DNA of 64,000 nucleotides from Paenimyroides aestuarii (lineage in GTDB: Bacteria > Bacteroidota > Bacteroidia > Flavobacteriales > Flavobacteriaceae): assembly GCF_024628805.1 (NCBI RefSeq), contig NZ_CP102382.1:1116001-1180000 (forward strand). Direction: 5' to 3'. This document shows positions 26,642 through 36,014 of the stretch, piece by piece. Below the pieces are notes generated by a model. The model was not told the origin of the DNA. It was given only the letters and a program-made list of their open reading frames with translations, and did not search any database. Position 1 is the stretch's first letter. Each line of letters begins with the position of its first letter. Made by a program: the position numbers and the translations under genes.

Positions 26642-27362
26642 CACATTTGTAATTGGCGATATACACGGTGGCTTAAAAGCATTGCAACAGGTTTTAAACC
26701 GTGCAAATGTCACTACCAATGATAAGTTGATTTTTTTAGGCGATTATGTGGATGGATGGAGCGAAACACCCGCTGTTTTAGATTTTTTGATGGATTTATC
26801 GGCAACGTATTCGTGTGTTTTTATGCAAGGAAATCACGAGGAAATGCTGCTGAAATGGTTAAAAAAAGAAGACGACAACGAATTGTGGCGTTTTCATGGT
26901 GGCGAAGCTACCGTTCAGGCCTATCAAAATATTTCGTTGCGGGTTATTGAAAAACACATCGCATTTTTGCAGCAATTAAAGGAATATTATATCGATGACC
27001 AAAACAGGCTGTTTATACATGCCGGTTTTACCCATTTGAAAGGCGTTACATTTGAATACTTTAGAGGAATGTTTTGGTGGGATCGCACGCTTTGGGAAAC
27101 AGCCATGGCAGTTGATGGTAATTTAAGCCCGAACAATCTGCGCTATCCACAACGTTTAAGGCTATACAAAGAAATATTTGTGGGGCACACACCCGTGATT
27201 CGCTTTGGGGCATCGGCTCCCATGAATTTTGCAAATGTGTGGAACGTGGATACAGGCGCAGCATTTACCGGAAAACTGTCTATTTTGAATGTGGATACCA
27301 AAGCATATTGGCAAAGCGATGCCCTGACCGATTTATATCCCAATGAAAAAGGAAGAAATTAA
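26634..27362 (+). CDS. Serine/threonine protein phosphatase (PPP family, calcineurin-like)
   Basis: A 242-residue metallophosphatase with every metal and catalytic motif: GDIHG (8-12), GDYVDG (about 36-41), GNHEEM (about 66-71), FIHAGF and VGHTPV. This is the compact bacterial PPP type (phage lambda phosphatase/PrpA-like) that removes phosphate from proteins or small molecules using two metal ions. Overlaps the AlbA_2 gene by 8 bp. Confidence 0.85.
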   Translation: MSNTFVIGDIHGGLKALQQVLNRANVTTNDKLIFLGDYVDGWSETPAVLDFLMDLSATYSCVFMQGNHEEMLLKWLKKEDDNELWRFHGGEATVQAYQNISLRVIEKHIAFLQQLKEYYIDDQNRLFIHAGFTHLKGVTFEYFRGMFWWDRTLWETAMAVDGNLSPNNLRYPQRLRLYKEIFVGHTPVIRFGASAPMNFANVWNVDTGAAFTGKLSILNVDTKAYWQSDALTDLYPNEKGRN

Positions 27363-27374
27363 TGCCGAATTTGT

Positions 27375-27382
27375 TATCTTTG
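27375..27382 (+). promoter_or_regulatory. -7 promoter element
   Basis: TATCTTTG matches TAnnTTTG exactly, 13 bp after the phosphatase stop codon and 17 bp before the ATG at 27400. No -33 TTTG is evident. Confidence 0.45.
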
Positions 27383-27399
27383 CCAGAAATATTATGATT

Positions 27400-27960
27400 A
27401 TGAAAAGATTAGCATTAGCAGTTTGTGCTTTGGGTAGTACGCTAGGCGTGCAAGCACAAGCTTTAAACGAAGTAGAATTAAACATTTTTAATACCATTGT
27501 AAATCAATCAGTTGAAATTGGATACGAACATTTTATTGATCAAGATCAGTCAATCGGTGCCGATTTATTGATTAACGATCGTTTTTCTTACTACGGACAA
27601 AACAAAAAAGAAGGAAAGTTTAAACAATTCAACACCAATGCGATTGCTGTAAATTATAGTTTTTATTTTGGTGGAAAAGAAGGTGAGCACGCATCGGGCT
27701 TTTATGCACAACCGTTTTTAAAATACCGTTTTGGTGATTACGAACACGATGTGGAAATTGCACAAGGAGTTTATCAAAGACAAACCGTTGACATGAATTC
27801 GTTGATTATTGGTGTAGGTGGCGGATACAAATTGGTTAAAAACGATGCCTTTACAGTAGCACCATTTGTAAACATTGGTAGAAACTTTAAGCAAGAAGTT
27901 GCCGATGAGTTTATGGGCGTTGAATTGAACGCAGGTATCAATATTGGTTACCGATTTTAG
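27400..27960 (+). CDS. Outer-membrane beta-barrel protein
   Basis: A 186-residue protein with a signal peptide (MKRLALAVCALGSTLGVQAQ) and alternating hydrophobic strands (VELNIFNTIVNQSVEIGYEH, IAVNYSFYFGG, GFYAQPFLKYRFGDY, SLIIGVGGGYKL, VGVELNAGINIGYRF-like end with a terminal Phe), typical of small outer-membrane barrels. The ATG at 27400 was chosen because earlier in-frame codons lie before the promoter and would hide the signal peptide. Function unknown. Confidence 0.75.
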   Translation: MKRLALAVCALGSTLGVQAQALNEVELNIFNTIVNQSVEIGYEHFIDQDQSIGADLLINDRFSYYGQNKKEGKFKQFNTNAIAVNYSFYFGGKEGEHASGFYAQPFLKYRFGDYEHDVEIAQGVYQRQTVDMNSLIIGVGGGYKLVKNDAFTVAPFVNIGRNFKQEVADEFMGVELNAGINIGYRF

Positions 27961-27979
27961 TAATGAAAATGGATAAAAA

Positions 27980-28016
27980 AAAAGCTGTTTTTCCAATGAA
28001 AAACAGCTTTTTTGTT
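27980..28016 (+). terminator. Rho-independent terminator
   Basis: Arms AAAAGCTGTTTTT (about 27980-27992) and AAAAACAGCTTTT (27999-28011) plus a T run, 20 bp after the barrel-protein stop. Confidence 0.85.
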
Positions 28017-28043
28017 TTTGATTTGTAAAGCTTAAAAATAGAT

Positions 28044-29825
28044 GAGGCTGTCCAAAAAGGCAGTCTTTTTTTATGCGGCTAATTTTTGATAGTGAAAATT
28101 GTGGTGATTATTTTTAGTTGAAGAAAATTCTTGATGCTTAAAAATGAAAATTTCAATTTCAAAAATCATTTTTGAACCTCTTTTTGCGGTTTTTACAACA
28201 ATTTTCTTAGAAGTCGCTTCTTTGGCCACCATTTTTCTAAAATTATGCCCAAGAGCCATCAGTAGAAACTCTAATTCTACTTTTTCTAAGCCTTTGAATG
28301 TAAATCTGTTAAATTTATTATTGCTTTTGAGTTGACCAAAGACAGCTTCTACTTCTATCGGGCGTTTGCTTCGGTGTTTTAAACCTTCTTCGCTCGTTAA
28401 TAAATTTCTCGCTCTTTCTTTAAGCTCATTCAAACGGTGGATTGACTTCTATTCTGCGATTACTTTTGCATTGAAACATTCCCTCGAAGCGGACAATTGT
28501 TGCAGTTTTTAGCTTGATAATAAGACACTTGCGATTCGTACCCGTTGCTCGATATTCGTTTGCCTTTGCCAACATTTTCCATTCGTTGACCCATCGGACA
28601 AACGTAAAAATCTTGTTCTTGGTTATAGAATAAATTCTGAACCAAAAACGGATTGTTTTCCATCTTCTTTTTCTGTTCTGCATGAAAATAATTATACTTC
28701 ACATTACGCTGTAACGTTTTATTTTCAAGCATTTCGTAATTCTCCTCACTTCCGTATCCTGCATCGGCAACCACTTCTTTGCTTTGTTTTCCGTAGAGAT
28801 TTTCAAAACCATCGAGATGCGATTCCAAAGTCGTGGTATCCCCGGTTTTTGATGGATGGAAACGTGGGTAATAAACTGATTTTCAGTTGAAATCTGCGTA
28901 TTATAAGCCGGTTTAAGCTGTCCGTTTTTCATGTGATCTTCCTTCATCCGCATAAAAGTAGCGTCGGGGTCGGTTTTGCTGTAAGAATTCCTATCGCCTA
29001 AAGTTTCTAGGTCTTTTTCGTATTTTTCTAATTTTGGAAGATGCTCATCTGAAGTTTTTTGTAGCTCTTTTGCCTGTTTTTTGTAGGTTCTTTTTAGTTT
29101 TTTGTTCAATTCAGATAACTTCTCTTTTAGTTCTTCGGAATTGATTTTTTTGGGCAGTTCTTCCTTGTTAAGTTCTTGATTATCTGATTGAATACTGTTT
29201 TCAATATCTGAAAGAATCGTATTGATTTTAACTTCTAATTTTTCTTTGTACTTTTCCACAGAACCCCGCCAAACGAAGGTGTATTTATTGGATTTTGCCT
29301 CTATTTTTGTGCCGTCAATATACTGAACATCAAGGCTGATGTAGCCCAATTCTACCAGCATTTTCACCACTTCGGCAAACAAATCTTTGATTTTCTCCTT
29401 CAAAATTTTCCCTCTAAATTCGTTGATGGTTCTAAAATTTGGTAGAATTTCCCGAAATGTACATAAAATGGATGTTTTCGGTAAGGGCTTTGGCGATTTT
29501 TCTACACGAATAAACGTTGGACAAATAGCTGTAAAACAACACTTTAATCATCATTCTCGGATGATATGCAGAGCAACCTCCGCCTAAGTAAAGATTTGTA
29601 ATATCGCTGATATCCAATTGATTAACCACCGAATCCACCAACCGAACGGGGTGGTCTTCTGGAATCAAATCAAAAATATTGATAGGGAAAAGTTCTGGAG
29701 AGTTGCCTGTTTGATTTTTAAATGTTACCTTAGCCACAGTTGGGTTTTTTGTTCAACTCTAAAATACGAATTTTTTAGAGAAAACACAACTAAAAAAGGG
29801 CTGCCCAAACTTTTTGGACAGCCTC
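28044..29825 (-). mobile_element. Decayed IS1182-family insertion sequence
   Basis: A 1.78-kb element bounded by perfect 16-bp inverted repeats GAGGCTGTCCAAAAAG (28044-28059, and inverted at 29810-29825), with further gapped matching inside (CAGTCTTTTTTTA against CAGCCCTTTTTTA). It encloses one broken transposase gene on the minus strand. No target-site duplication is visible. It sits 7 bp after the dksA-like stop codon, downstream of both flanking genes, so its arrival probably harmed neither. Confidence 0.85.
28071..29737 (-). pseudogene. IS1182-family transposase, frameshifted
   Basis: One ancestral transposase of about 540 residues now split into at least four frames. In order of translation: 29737-29432 (DUF772 N-terminus, FPINIFDLIPEDHPVRLVD ... 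[16 protein letters not shown]); 29403-28699 (first catalytic Asp in [14 protein letters not shown]); 28828-28460 (second Asp in [12 protein letters not shown] and Cys cluster CPMGQRM ... CNNCPLRG); 28433-28071 (catalytic Glu in EVEAVFGQLKSN). Breaks lie near 29405-29430, 28830-28845 and 28440-28460. All three DDE residues remain but on separate frames, so the enzyme is inactive. Confidence 0.85.
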
Positions 29826-29832
29826 TTTTTTT

Positions 29833-30219
29833 CTATCGTTGCTGCAACTTAGCTTCCATGCTCATTGTGGCATGTGGAACCAATTTAAGACGCTCTTTTT
29901 CGATTAATTTACCGGTTACACGGCAAATTCCGTAAGTTTTGTTTTCAATGCGCACCAAAGCATTTCGCAAATCGCGTAAAAACTTTTCTTGGCGGGTAGC
30001 CAATTGCGAATTTGCTTCTTTAGACAAGGTTTCGCTGCCTTCTTCAAACGCTTTAAATGTAGGCGATGTATCATCGGTACCATTGTTTAAATCGTTCATA
30101 TAAGCACTTTTAATTAAATCTAAATCGGCTTGTGCTTTTTCTATCTTTTTAAGGATGATTTCTTTGAACTCTGCTAATTCAGCATCTGAGTATCGAACTT
30201 GTACGTTTTCCTTTTCCAT
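29833..30219 (-). CDS. TraR/DksA-family transcription regulator (Cys-poor)
   Basis: A 128-residue DksA/TraR-type protein: an N-terminal coiled coil (about 10-90) and a C-terminal segment YGICRVTGKLIEKERLKLVPHAT. DksA-type proteins bind the RNA polymerase secondary channel and, with ppGpp, adjust rRNA and amino-acid promoters. The zinc finger keeps only one Cys (Cys 99); the partner cysteines are replaced (CRVTGK, no second pair), as is usual in Bacteroidota, so zinc is unlikely to be bound. It follows ileS after 11 bp, so it is co-transcribed with it. Confidence 0.82.
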   Translation of the reverse strand: MEKENVQVRYSDAELAEFKEIILKKIEKAQADLDLIKSAYMNDLNNGTDDTSPTFKAFEEGSETLSKEANSQLATRQEKFLRDLRNALVRIENKTYGICRVTGKLIEKERLKLVPHATMSMEAKLQQR

Positions 30220-30230
30220 AACTAATTCAT

Positions 30231-33200
30231 TTATTTTGAAACACTAATTTTGGTTACTATATCATCAAATTCAATTTCTATACCATTTATCAAATCATCA
30301 GTAAATTCAAGCGTTTCGGTTAAGGTTTCGGCTTTAATATACGCTATATTTGCATGAACGGCTTCTTGTACTGCTGCGTTGGGCAGCATTTTTATTGTTA
30401 CTTTATCGGTTACTTCAAACCCAGAATCTTTACGGATATTCTGAATTCTGTTTACCAATTCGCGTGCAATTCCTTCTTTCTTCAATTCATCGGTTAAGGT
30501 AATATCCAAAGCCACTGTAATTCCGTTTGCATTTGCTACCAACCAACCTTCAATATCTTGTGAAGAAATCTCTACGTCTTCGTTTGTTAATTTAACAACA
30601 TTTCCTGATATTTCCAAAGAAATTTCGTTGTTTTTCTCTATGTCATTAATTTGCTCTTGCGTAAAATTCTGAATCGCTTTTGCTACATTTCCCATTTCTT
30701 TTCCAAATCGTGGTCCCAATGCCTTGAAGTTTGGTTTGATTTGTTTCACCAAAATCCCTGATGCATCATTGAGCAATTCTATCTCTTTTACGTTTACTTC
30801 TGCCATGATTAAATCGGCAACTGCTTCTATTTCTGCCTTTTGATTTTCATCTAAAACAGGAATCATTACTTTTTGCAACGGCTGGCGCACTTTTATCATT
30901 TCTTTCTTTCGCAATGATAATACTAAAGATGATACAATTTGTGCCTTTTCCATTTTACTTTCTAACGATTTATCAACAAACGATGCATCGAACGAAGGAA
31001 AATCGGCCAAATGTACAGATTCAAATGATTCTTTTGCAGTTGCTTGTGTTAAATCTTTGTAAAGCCTGTCCATAAAAAACGGAGCGATTGGTGCTGATAG
31101 TTTTGCAACTGTAGTTAAACACGTATATAATGTTTGATAAGCGGCAATTTTATCTTGTGCATATTCGCCTTTCCAGAAGCGGCGGCGGCATAAACGCACA
31201 TACCAGTTACTCAAGTTTTCTTGAACAAAATCGGATATGGCGCGTGCAGCTTTTGTTGGTTCGTAATCGGCATAGGCTTCGTCAACGGTTTTTATCAAGC
31301 TGTTTAGTTCCGATAAAATCCAACGGTCGATTTCTGGTCGATCTGCCAAAGGAACTTCATCTTCGCTATAAGTAAATCCATCAATATTTGCATACAAAGC
31401 AAAAAACGAGTAGGTGTTGTACAACGTTCCGAAGAATTTACGACGCACTTCTGTAATTCCGTCTAAATCAAACTTCAAATTGTCCCACGGATTGGCATTC
31501 ATAATCATGTACCAGCGCGTAGCATCTGGTCCGTGATCTTCAATGGTTTGGAAAGGATCAATAGTGTTGCCTTTACTTTTAGACATTTTTACACCGTTTT
31601 TATCTAAAACCAAACCGTTCGATACAACATTTTTATAGGCTTTTTCACCAAAAACCAAGGTGCCAATTGCGTGTAAGGTGTAAAACCAACCGCGCGTTTG
31701 ATCAACCCCTTCTGCAATAAAATCGGCAGGGAAATTTTGGTGATTGTCGATGTATTCTTTATTTTCAAACGGATAATGCCATTGCGCATAAGGCATAGAA
31801 CCAGAATCGAACCAAACATCAATTAAATCTGTTTCGCGCTTCATTGGTTTGCCCGATGGAGAAATTAGCGTGATGCCATCCACCACATTTTTATGTAAGT
31901 CGATTTTATCATAGTTTTCTTCGCTCATATCGCCCACCATAAAACCATCGAACGGATTTTCTGTTTGAACGCCCGCTGCGATTGCTTTTTCTATCTCGGC
32001 AACCAATTCTTCTACCGAACCTATGATTAACTCTTCGGTTTTATCTTCGGTTCGCCAAATTGGCAACGGAATGCCCCAATAACGCGAGCGTGATAAATTC
32101 CAGTCGTTGGCATTTTTCAGCCAGTTTCCAAAACGCCCTTCGCCTGTTGCTTTAGGTTTCCAGTTGATTTCTTCGTTTAAATCGAACATTTTATCTTTCA
32201 CTTCGGTCACCTTAACAAACCAAGAATCTAATGGATAATACAAAATTGGTTTATCGGTTCTCCAACAATGTGGATAACTGTGCACATATTTTTCTACCTT
32301 AAAGGCTTTGTTTTCTTCTTTTAAACGGATGGCAATTTCCACATCGACCGATTTTTCAGGTGCATCGCCGTCGTTGTAATATTCGTTTTTCACATATTTG
32401 CCAGCCATATCGCCCATTTGAGGAACAAAACGTCCTTGCAAATCTACCAATGGCACCGGGTTTCCGGCATCGTCTAAAACCAACATGGGCGGCACTTCTG
32501 GAGTTGCTTCTTTGGCAACCTTGGCATCGTCTGCACCAAAAGTAGGTGCCGTGTGCACAATACCCGTTCCGTCTTCAGTGGTTACGAAATCGCCTGCAAT
32601 CACTCGGAATGCATTTTCAGGGTTTTGATACGGCAAGGTATAAGGCAATAACTGCTCATAACGAATACCCACTAAATCAATTCCTTTAAATTCTTTAACA
32701 ATGAAATACGGGATTTTTTTATCGTTTGCGTTATAATCTGCTAATTCCGCTTCGGTTTCAACAGCTACAAATTTTCCTGCAAACTGCTTTGTAACTAAAG
32801 GTTTTCCTAAAATCACATTTATGGGCTGGTTGGTGTATTGGTTGAATGTTTTTACCAACACATAATCGATTTTTGGCCCCACAGTTAATGCAGTGTTACT
32901 TGGCAAAGTCCACGGAGTTGTGGTCCAAGCCATGATATCAATTGGTCCAAAGCCTTTTAAGAAATCGGGCAATGAATTTTCGATGGTTTTAAACTGTGCA
33001 ACAATAGTAGTATCGGTCACATCGCGGTATGATCCCGGCTGACTCACCTCATGCGACGACAAGCCTGTACCTGCTTTTGGCGAATAAGGTTGAATGGTGT
33101 AACCTTTGTACAGCAAATCTTTGTTGTAAATTTGCTTTAACAACCACCAAACGGTTTCCATATATTTGGGTTTGTAGGTAATGTACGGATCGTTCATATC

Positions 33201-33632
33201 TACCCAGTAACCCATTTTTTCGGTAAGATCGTTCCACAAATCGGTGTAGCGCATCACGGTACGTTTACACGCCTCGTTATACTCTTCAACCGATATTTTT
33301 GTTCCGATATCTTCTTTGGTAATACCCAATTCTTTTTCAGTGCCTAATTCAACAGGCAAACCATGTGTATCCCAACCCGCTTTACGCTTAACTTGAAACC
33401 CTTTTTGAGTTTTGTATCGGCAAAAAATATCTTTAATAGCACGAGCCATCACGTGGTGAATACCAGGTTTTCCGTTTGCAGAAGGCGGACCTTCGAAAAA
33501 CACAAAAGGCTGGTTGCCTTCGCGAGAAGTAACCGATTTATCAAAGATGGATTGATCTTTCCAATACTGCAACATTTCGCTTGCTACGGTGGGTAAATCT
33601 AATCCTTTATACTCTGTGAATTTGGTGCTCAT
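30231..33632 (-). CDS. ileS: Isoleucyl-tRNA synthetase with swapped GXHH signature
   Basis: A 1133-residue class I aminoacyl-tRNA synthetase that charges tRNA-Ile. The length and motifs (GWDTHGLPVE, the editing domain with TTPWTLPSNTALTVGP, WIETPT-like WFDSGSMPYAQWHYP) fit the eukaryote-like IleRS2 branch. At the HIGH site the residues are GIHH (57-60, in PPSANGKPGIHHV): the first His and the Gly have traded places relative to HxGH. The KMSKS loop (KMSKSKGN, near 680) is normal. A swapped GXHH motif has been described in a subset of IleRS2 enzymes linked to strong mupirocin resistance. Co-transcribed with the dksA-like gene. Confidence 0.92.
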   Translation of the reverse strand: MSTKFTEYKGLDLPTVASEMLQYWKDQSIFDKSVTSREGNQPFVFFEGPPSANGKPGIHHVMARAIKDIFCRYKTQKGFQVKRKAGWDTHGLPVELGTEKELGITKEDIGTKISVEEYNEACKRTVMRYTDLWNDLTEKMGYWVDMNDPYITYKPKYMETVWWLLKQIYNKDLLYKGYTIQPYSPKAGTGLSSHEVSQPGSYRDVTDTTIVAQFKTIENSLPDFLKGFGPIDIMAWTTTPWTLPSNTALTVGPKIDYVLVKTFNQYTNQPINVILGKPLVTKQFAGKFVAVETEAELADYNANDKKIPYFIVKEFKGIDLVGIRYEQLLPYTLPYQNPENAFRVIAGDFVTTEDGTGIVHTAPTFGADDAKVAKEATPEVPPMLVLDDAGNPVPLVDLQGRFVPQMGDMAGKYVKNEYYNDGDAPEKSVDVEIAIRLKEENKAFKVEKYVHSYPHCWRTDKPILYYPLDSWFVKVTEVKDKMFDLNEEINWKPKATGEGRFGNWLKNANDWNLSRSRYWGIPLPIWRTEDKTEELIIGSVEELVAEIEKAIAAGVQTENPFDGFMVGDMSEENYDKIDLHKNVVDGITLISPSGKPMKRETDLIDVWFDSGSMPYAQWHYPFENKEYIDNHQNFPADFIAEGVDQTRGWFYTLHAIGTLVFGEKAYKNVVSNGLVLDKNGVKMSKSKGNTIDPFQTIEDHGPDATRWYMIMNANPWDNLKFDLDGITEVRRKFFGTLYNTYSFFALYANIDGFTYSEDEVPLADRPEIDRWILSELNSLIKTVDEAYADYEPTKAARAISDFVQENLSNWYVRLCRRRFWKGEYAQDKIAAYQTLYTCLTTVAKLSAPIAPFFMDRLYKDLTQATAKESFESVHLADFPSFDASFVDKSLESKMEKAQIVSSLVLSLRKKEMIKVRQPLQKVMIPVLDENQKAEIEAVADLIMAEVNVKEIELLNDASGILVKQIKPNFKALGPRFGKEMGNVAKAIQNFTQEQINDIEKNNEISLEISGNVVKLTNEDVEISSQDIEGWLVANANGITVALDITLTDELKKEGIARELVNRIQNIRKDSGFEVTDKVTIKMLPNAAVQEAVHANIAYIKAETLTETLEFTDDLINGIEIEFDDIVTKISVSK

Positions 33633-33711
33633 GATACTGTTTTTAAATTCAATGTGCGAATTTAAGGAATTTAGGTTAAATAGTAGTATTTAATTTAGTT
33701 ACGATTTATAA

Positions 33712-33742
33712 GCTTTGCCAAAGTTTGGAACTTTGGCAAAGC
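33712..33742. repeat. CAAAGTT-type palindrome, variant copy
   Basis: GCTTTGCCAAAGTT (33712-33725), TGG, AACTTTGGCAAAGC (33729-33742): 14-bp perfect arms. It shares the core CAAAGTTNNGAACTTTG with the palindromes at 35853 and 36577, with matching compensatory changes outside the core (TGCC/GGCA against TGTC/GACA). Confidence 0.6.
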
Positions 33743-33816
33743 GATTTTGGATAATTAAATCAAGTAAAAAAGCAATCCAGTTATTGAATTGCTTTTAAAA
33801 GATATATTTTGTTTGT

Positions 33817-34779
33817 TTAGTTTTTTACGAATTTCTGCGTACTCCCTGCAATGCGTAATATGTATGAACCTTTTTGTAACGTGCTCACATTAATTTGTGC
33901 TTGGGTAATATTGTTTAAAGATCCTTTTAAAACTTCGCGCCCCATTAAATCGTAAACAGAATAGGGTTTATTTACTGCTTCAGGAAATGTTAGGTTTAAC
34001 ACATCGTTTGTTGGATTTGGAAACATGGAAAATTCAATTTTCTCTTGGTCTTTCACAGCTAAAGGATTTAATGCAAAACGATAGACCGTGTTTGGTGCGG
34101 GCAAAGCGTTTAGGTTTGTAGGGTTAGATGTGGGGTTTGTAACTTCAGTGTAAGTTGGACTTGTGATAGTTCCATCAATAAAACCGCCTTTTACATTATT
34201 ACTATCTTCATACGAAAGAAATATATAAGAAACGCCTTCATCGTTTAAAGAGGCAACATTTGTTACGTTGTGATTTCCATAGCGGTATTCTATACTTTTA
34301 TCTGCTTCGTAAAACCAAATTTGATAATTTAAAAATAAATTAGTGGTGCCAGTAGCATCAAACTCCATCTCTAATCCGGCATTTTTCACTTCCATTTTTA
34401 AAATACGATTTCCTGAAGTCCCTTCAACTTTATATGAAATGGGCGATACACCGTTACCTATACCAGATACGTTACGATCCATTATATAGGCATAAGCTGG
34501 AAATAATTCGCTATATAAATTAGCATTTGTTGAACTTTCGAGATAAAAGTAATCGTCCTCAAAATTAATTGTATTATAGGTTTGTCCGAAAATATCTATA
34601 TTAAAAGGACTTGCAATAGGTCCAAAAAAATCAAAATCCCAGATAGTATTATTTGTTAAACTTGTAGCTCCTGTAAGGTCTGTATAAGTAGCAGTGCTTT
34701 TTGTAAAAGTATAATAGTTTTGTGCACTTACCGTTAATGTGGTTAACAACAAGCTTGCTAATAAAGTAATTTTTTTCAT
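33817..34779 (-). CDS. T9SS cargo protein with type A sorting domain
   Basis: A 320-residue secreted protein: signal peptide (LTVSAQ), about 215 residues of beta-rich sequence without a recognised domain (motifs FGQTYNTINFEDDYFYL, FLNYQIWFYEADKSIEYRYGNH), and a T9SS type A domain (FSMFPNPTNDVLNL ... YDLMGREVLKG ... GSYILRIAG). Unlike the array at 10-16 kb, it is a single gene with unrelated body sequence. Predicted surface or extracellular; function unknown. Confidence 0.72.
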   Translation of the reverse strand: MKKITLLASLLLTTLTVSAQNYYTFTKSTATYTDLTGATSLTNNTIWDFDFFGPIASPFNIDIFGQTYNTINFEDDYFYLESSTNANLYSELFPAYAYIMDRNVSGIGNGVSPISYKVEGTSGNRILKMEVKNAGLEMEFDATGTTNLFLNYQIWFYEADKSIEYRYGNHNVTNVASLNDEGVSYIFLSYEDSNNVKGGFIDGTITSPTYTEVTNPTSNPTNLNALPAPNTVYRFALNPLAVKDQEKIEFSMFPNPTNDVLNLTFPEAVNKPYSVYDLMGREVLKGSLNNITQAQINVSTLQKGSYILRIAGSTQKFVKN

Positions 34780-35130
34780 TTTCCTAAATATTTTAATTAA
34801 TTATTCGGTATAAATATATAGAATGTTTTTACAATTAAAACAGCTTTTTACTATTTAACAAATTGTTAGCGAGTGTGATAAGTTGATTTATTATCATACA
34901 AGACGAATAATAGCAATACAATATACGTTACCAATACAAAAAAATATATCTTATTAAAAAAATGCAACAGGGATATTGTTGATTTTATAACGTTTTACTA
35001 TAGTATATAAAATATTTTTATATTTTTAAAAAAAATGTCAGTATATTGTTTTTTTTTGTTTATTTGCATGAAATTTATAAAAATCTAGTTGGCATTTTAT
35101 GTTACTAGTACTAACAACAGCATTTCCTGA
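34780..35130. other. Non-coding stretch before the duplicated cassette
   Basis: Very A/T-rich, with long T and A runs (35020-35060). It probably contains the promoter of the minus-strand T9SS gene. A 41-codon open frame starting at ATG 35099 overlaps the following gene-tail fragment in another frame and is not credible as a gene. No other feature seen. Confidence 0.4.
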
Positions 35131-35286
35131 CAGACCAATAGACAGAGTATTAGACTATACAATAAAACAATTAGAATCATCGTTTATGGTTCAACCAATT
35201 GGAATGGTTGGCGCGATAATATAAAAAACCAACACACTAATGCTACATCTGGCAATGTAGATGAATTGTTTGCTAATTGGAATTAA
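35131..35286 (+). pseudogene. Orphan C-terminal gene tail, copy 1
   Basis: An open frame of 51 codons without a start codon, reading from just after a TGA to a TAA at 35284-35286. Its last 39 residues (from TIRIIVYGSTNWNGWRDNI, ending DELFANWN) are almost the same as the fragment at 35893-36009. It looks like the tail of a larger lost protein kept directly upstream of a lipoprotein gene (10 bp gap). I do not recognise the parent family. A toxin tail left in front of immunity genes is one possibility. Confidence 0.5.
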
Positions 35287-35296
35287 TTAGAATGTC

Positions 35297-35842
35297 ATGA
35301 AAAATTTTTTTTTATTCTTAATATTAATTACTTTAATTAGTAGTTGTTGTACTAATAAAGATACCATTACTTACAATTTTACTACTGAAGAAAAAGCTTT
35401 TCTTCCTTATCAAGCACAAACTGTTATAAAATGGCAAAATAATAATGGAGACACTTTTAGCGGAACTACTTCTGATAAAACGGTTTCAGTAAAAGAAATA
35501 TCAGATTATGACTGTAAAAGCTTTGAAAGTGAAGAAATAAATATTTTTGTTACTATTAATAATGAACATTATAGTATTTCATTCGAAAAGAGAGGTCCAA
35601 ATAATATAAATTTGAATATTTCGCAAAGCGTAAATGGAATACCTAAACGCGGTTTTGGAGTTGATGTGAGTCATTTTGGTTTCACAACTATTGAATTCAA
35701 TAACGAAACATTCAATGATGCTATAAAACTTACAGCTTATGGAGATGAGGATGTTTATCTTGGCACATTAATCTATAGCAAAACCAACGGTATCGAATTT
35801 ATATTGTTTGAAGACGGCACTTGGTACAAACGTGTAGAGTAA
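35297..35842 (+). CDS. Cassette lipoprotein, copy 1 (immunity-like, unknown)
   Basis: A 181-residue predicted lipoprotein: signal MKNFFLFLILITLISSC with a Cys-Cys lipobox, then TNKDTITYNFTTEEKAFLPYQ. Its C-terminus (YSKTNGIEFILFEDGTWYKRVE, in two overlapping parts) is nearly the same as in the next gene, and shared positions through the middle (EKAFLPYQ / EKALVPYQ, SFEKRGPNNINL / LFEKRNPTEINL) show they are paralogues, although the middle has diverged strongly. No known domain. Duplicated divergent lipoproteins behind a gene tail recall immunity genes of polymorphic toxin loci, but no toxin is present here. Confidence 0.65.
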   Translation: MKNFFLFLILITLISSCCTNKDTITYNFTTEEKAFLPYQAQTVIKWQNNNGDTFSGTTSDKTVSVKEISDYDCKSFESEEINIFVTINNEHYSISFEKRGPNNINLNISQSVNGIPKRGFGVDVSHFGFTTIEFNNETFNDAIKLTAYGDEDVYLGTLIYSKTNGIEFILFEDGTWYKRVE

Positions 35843-35852
35843 AAGCTTAAAC

Positions 35853-35885
35853 AACTCTGTCAAAGTTTTGAACTTTGACAGAGTT
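35853..35885. repeat. CAAAGTT-type palindrome, copy 1
   Basis: AACTCTGTCAAAGTT (35853-35867), TTG, AACTTTGACAGAGTT (35871-35885): perfect 15-bp arms, 10 bp after the lipoprotein stop. May act as a terminator-like hairpin; the following bases are TTAAAA, not a T run. Confidence 0.75.
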
Positions 35886-35892
35886 TAAAAAT

Positions 35893-36009
35893 ACAATTAG
35901 AATCATCGTTTATGGTTCAACCAATTGGAATGGTTGGCGCGATAATATAAAAAATCAGCATACTAATGCTACATCTGTTAATTTAGATGAATTATTTAAT
36001 AACTGGTAG
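35893..36009 (+). pseudogene. Orphan C-terminal gene tail, copy 2
   Basis: 38 codons plus TAG (36007-36009) that match the tail at 35131-35286 nearly base for base at its 5' part. The match begins at once after the palindrome, so the duplicated unit is tail + lipoprotein + palindrome. No start codon; it cannot be a gene by itself. Confidence 0.5.
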
Positions 36010-36014
36010 ATATT

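Noticed and set aside
28030..29840. Target-site duplication of the IS1182-family element
   Set aside because: The bases outside the two inverted repeats (ATAGAT and TTTTTT) do not match; the duplication is absent or eroded.
35099..35224. 41-codon frame starting MLLVLTTAF
   Set aside because: It overlaps the conserved gene-tail fragment in a different frame, and the second copy of the cassette does not keep this frame's start.
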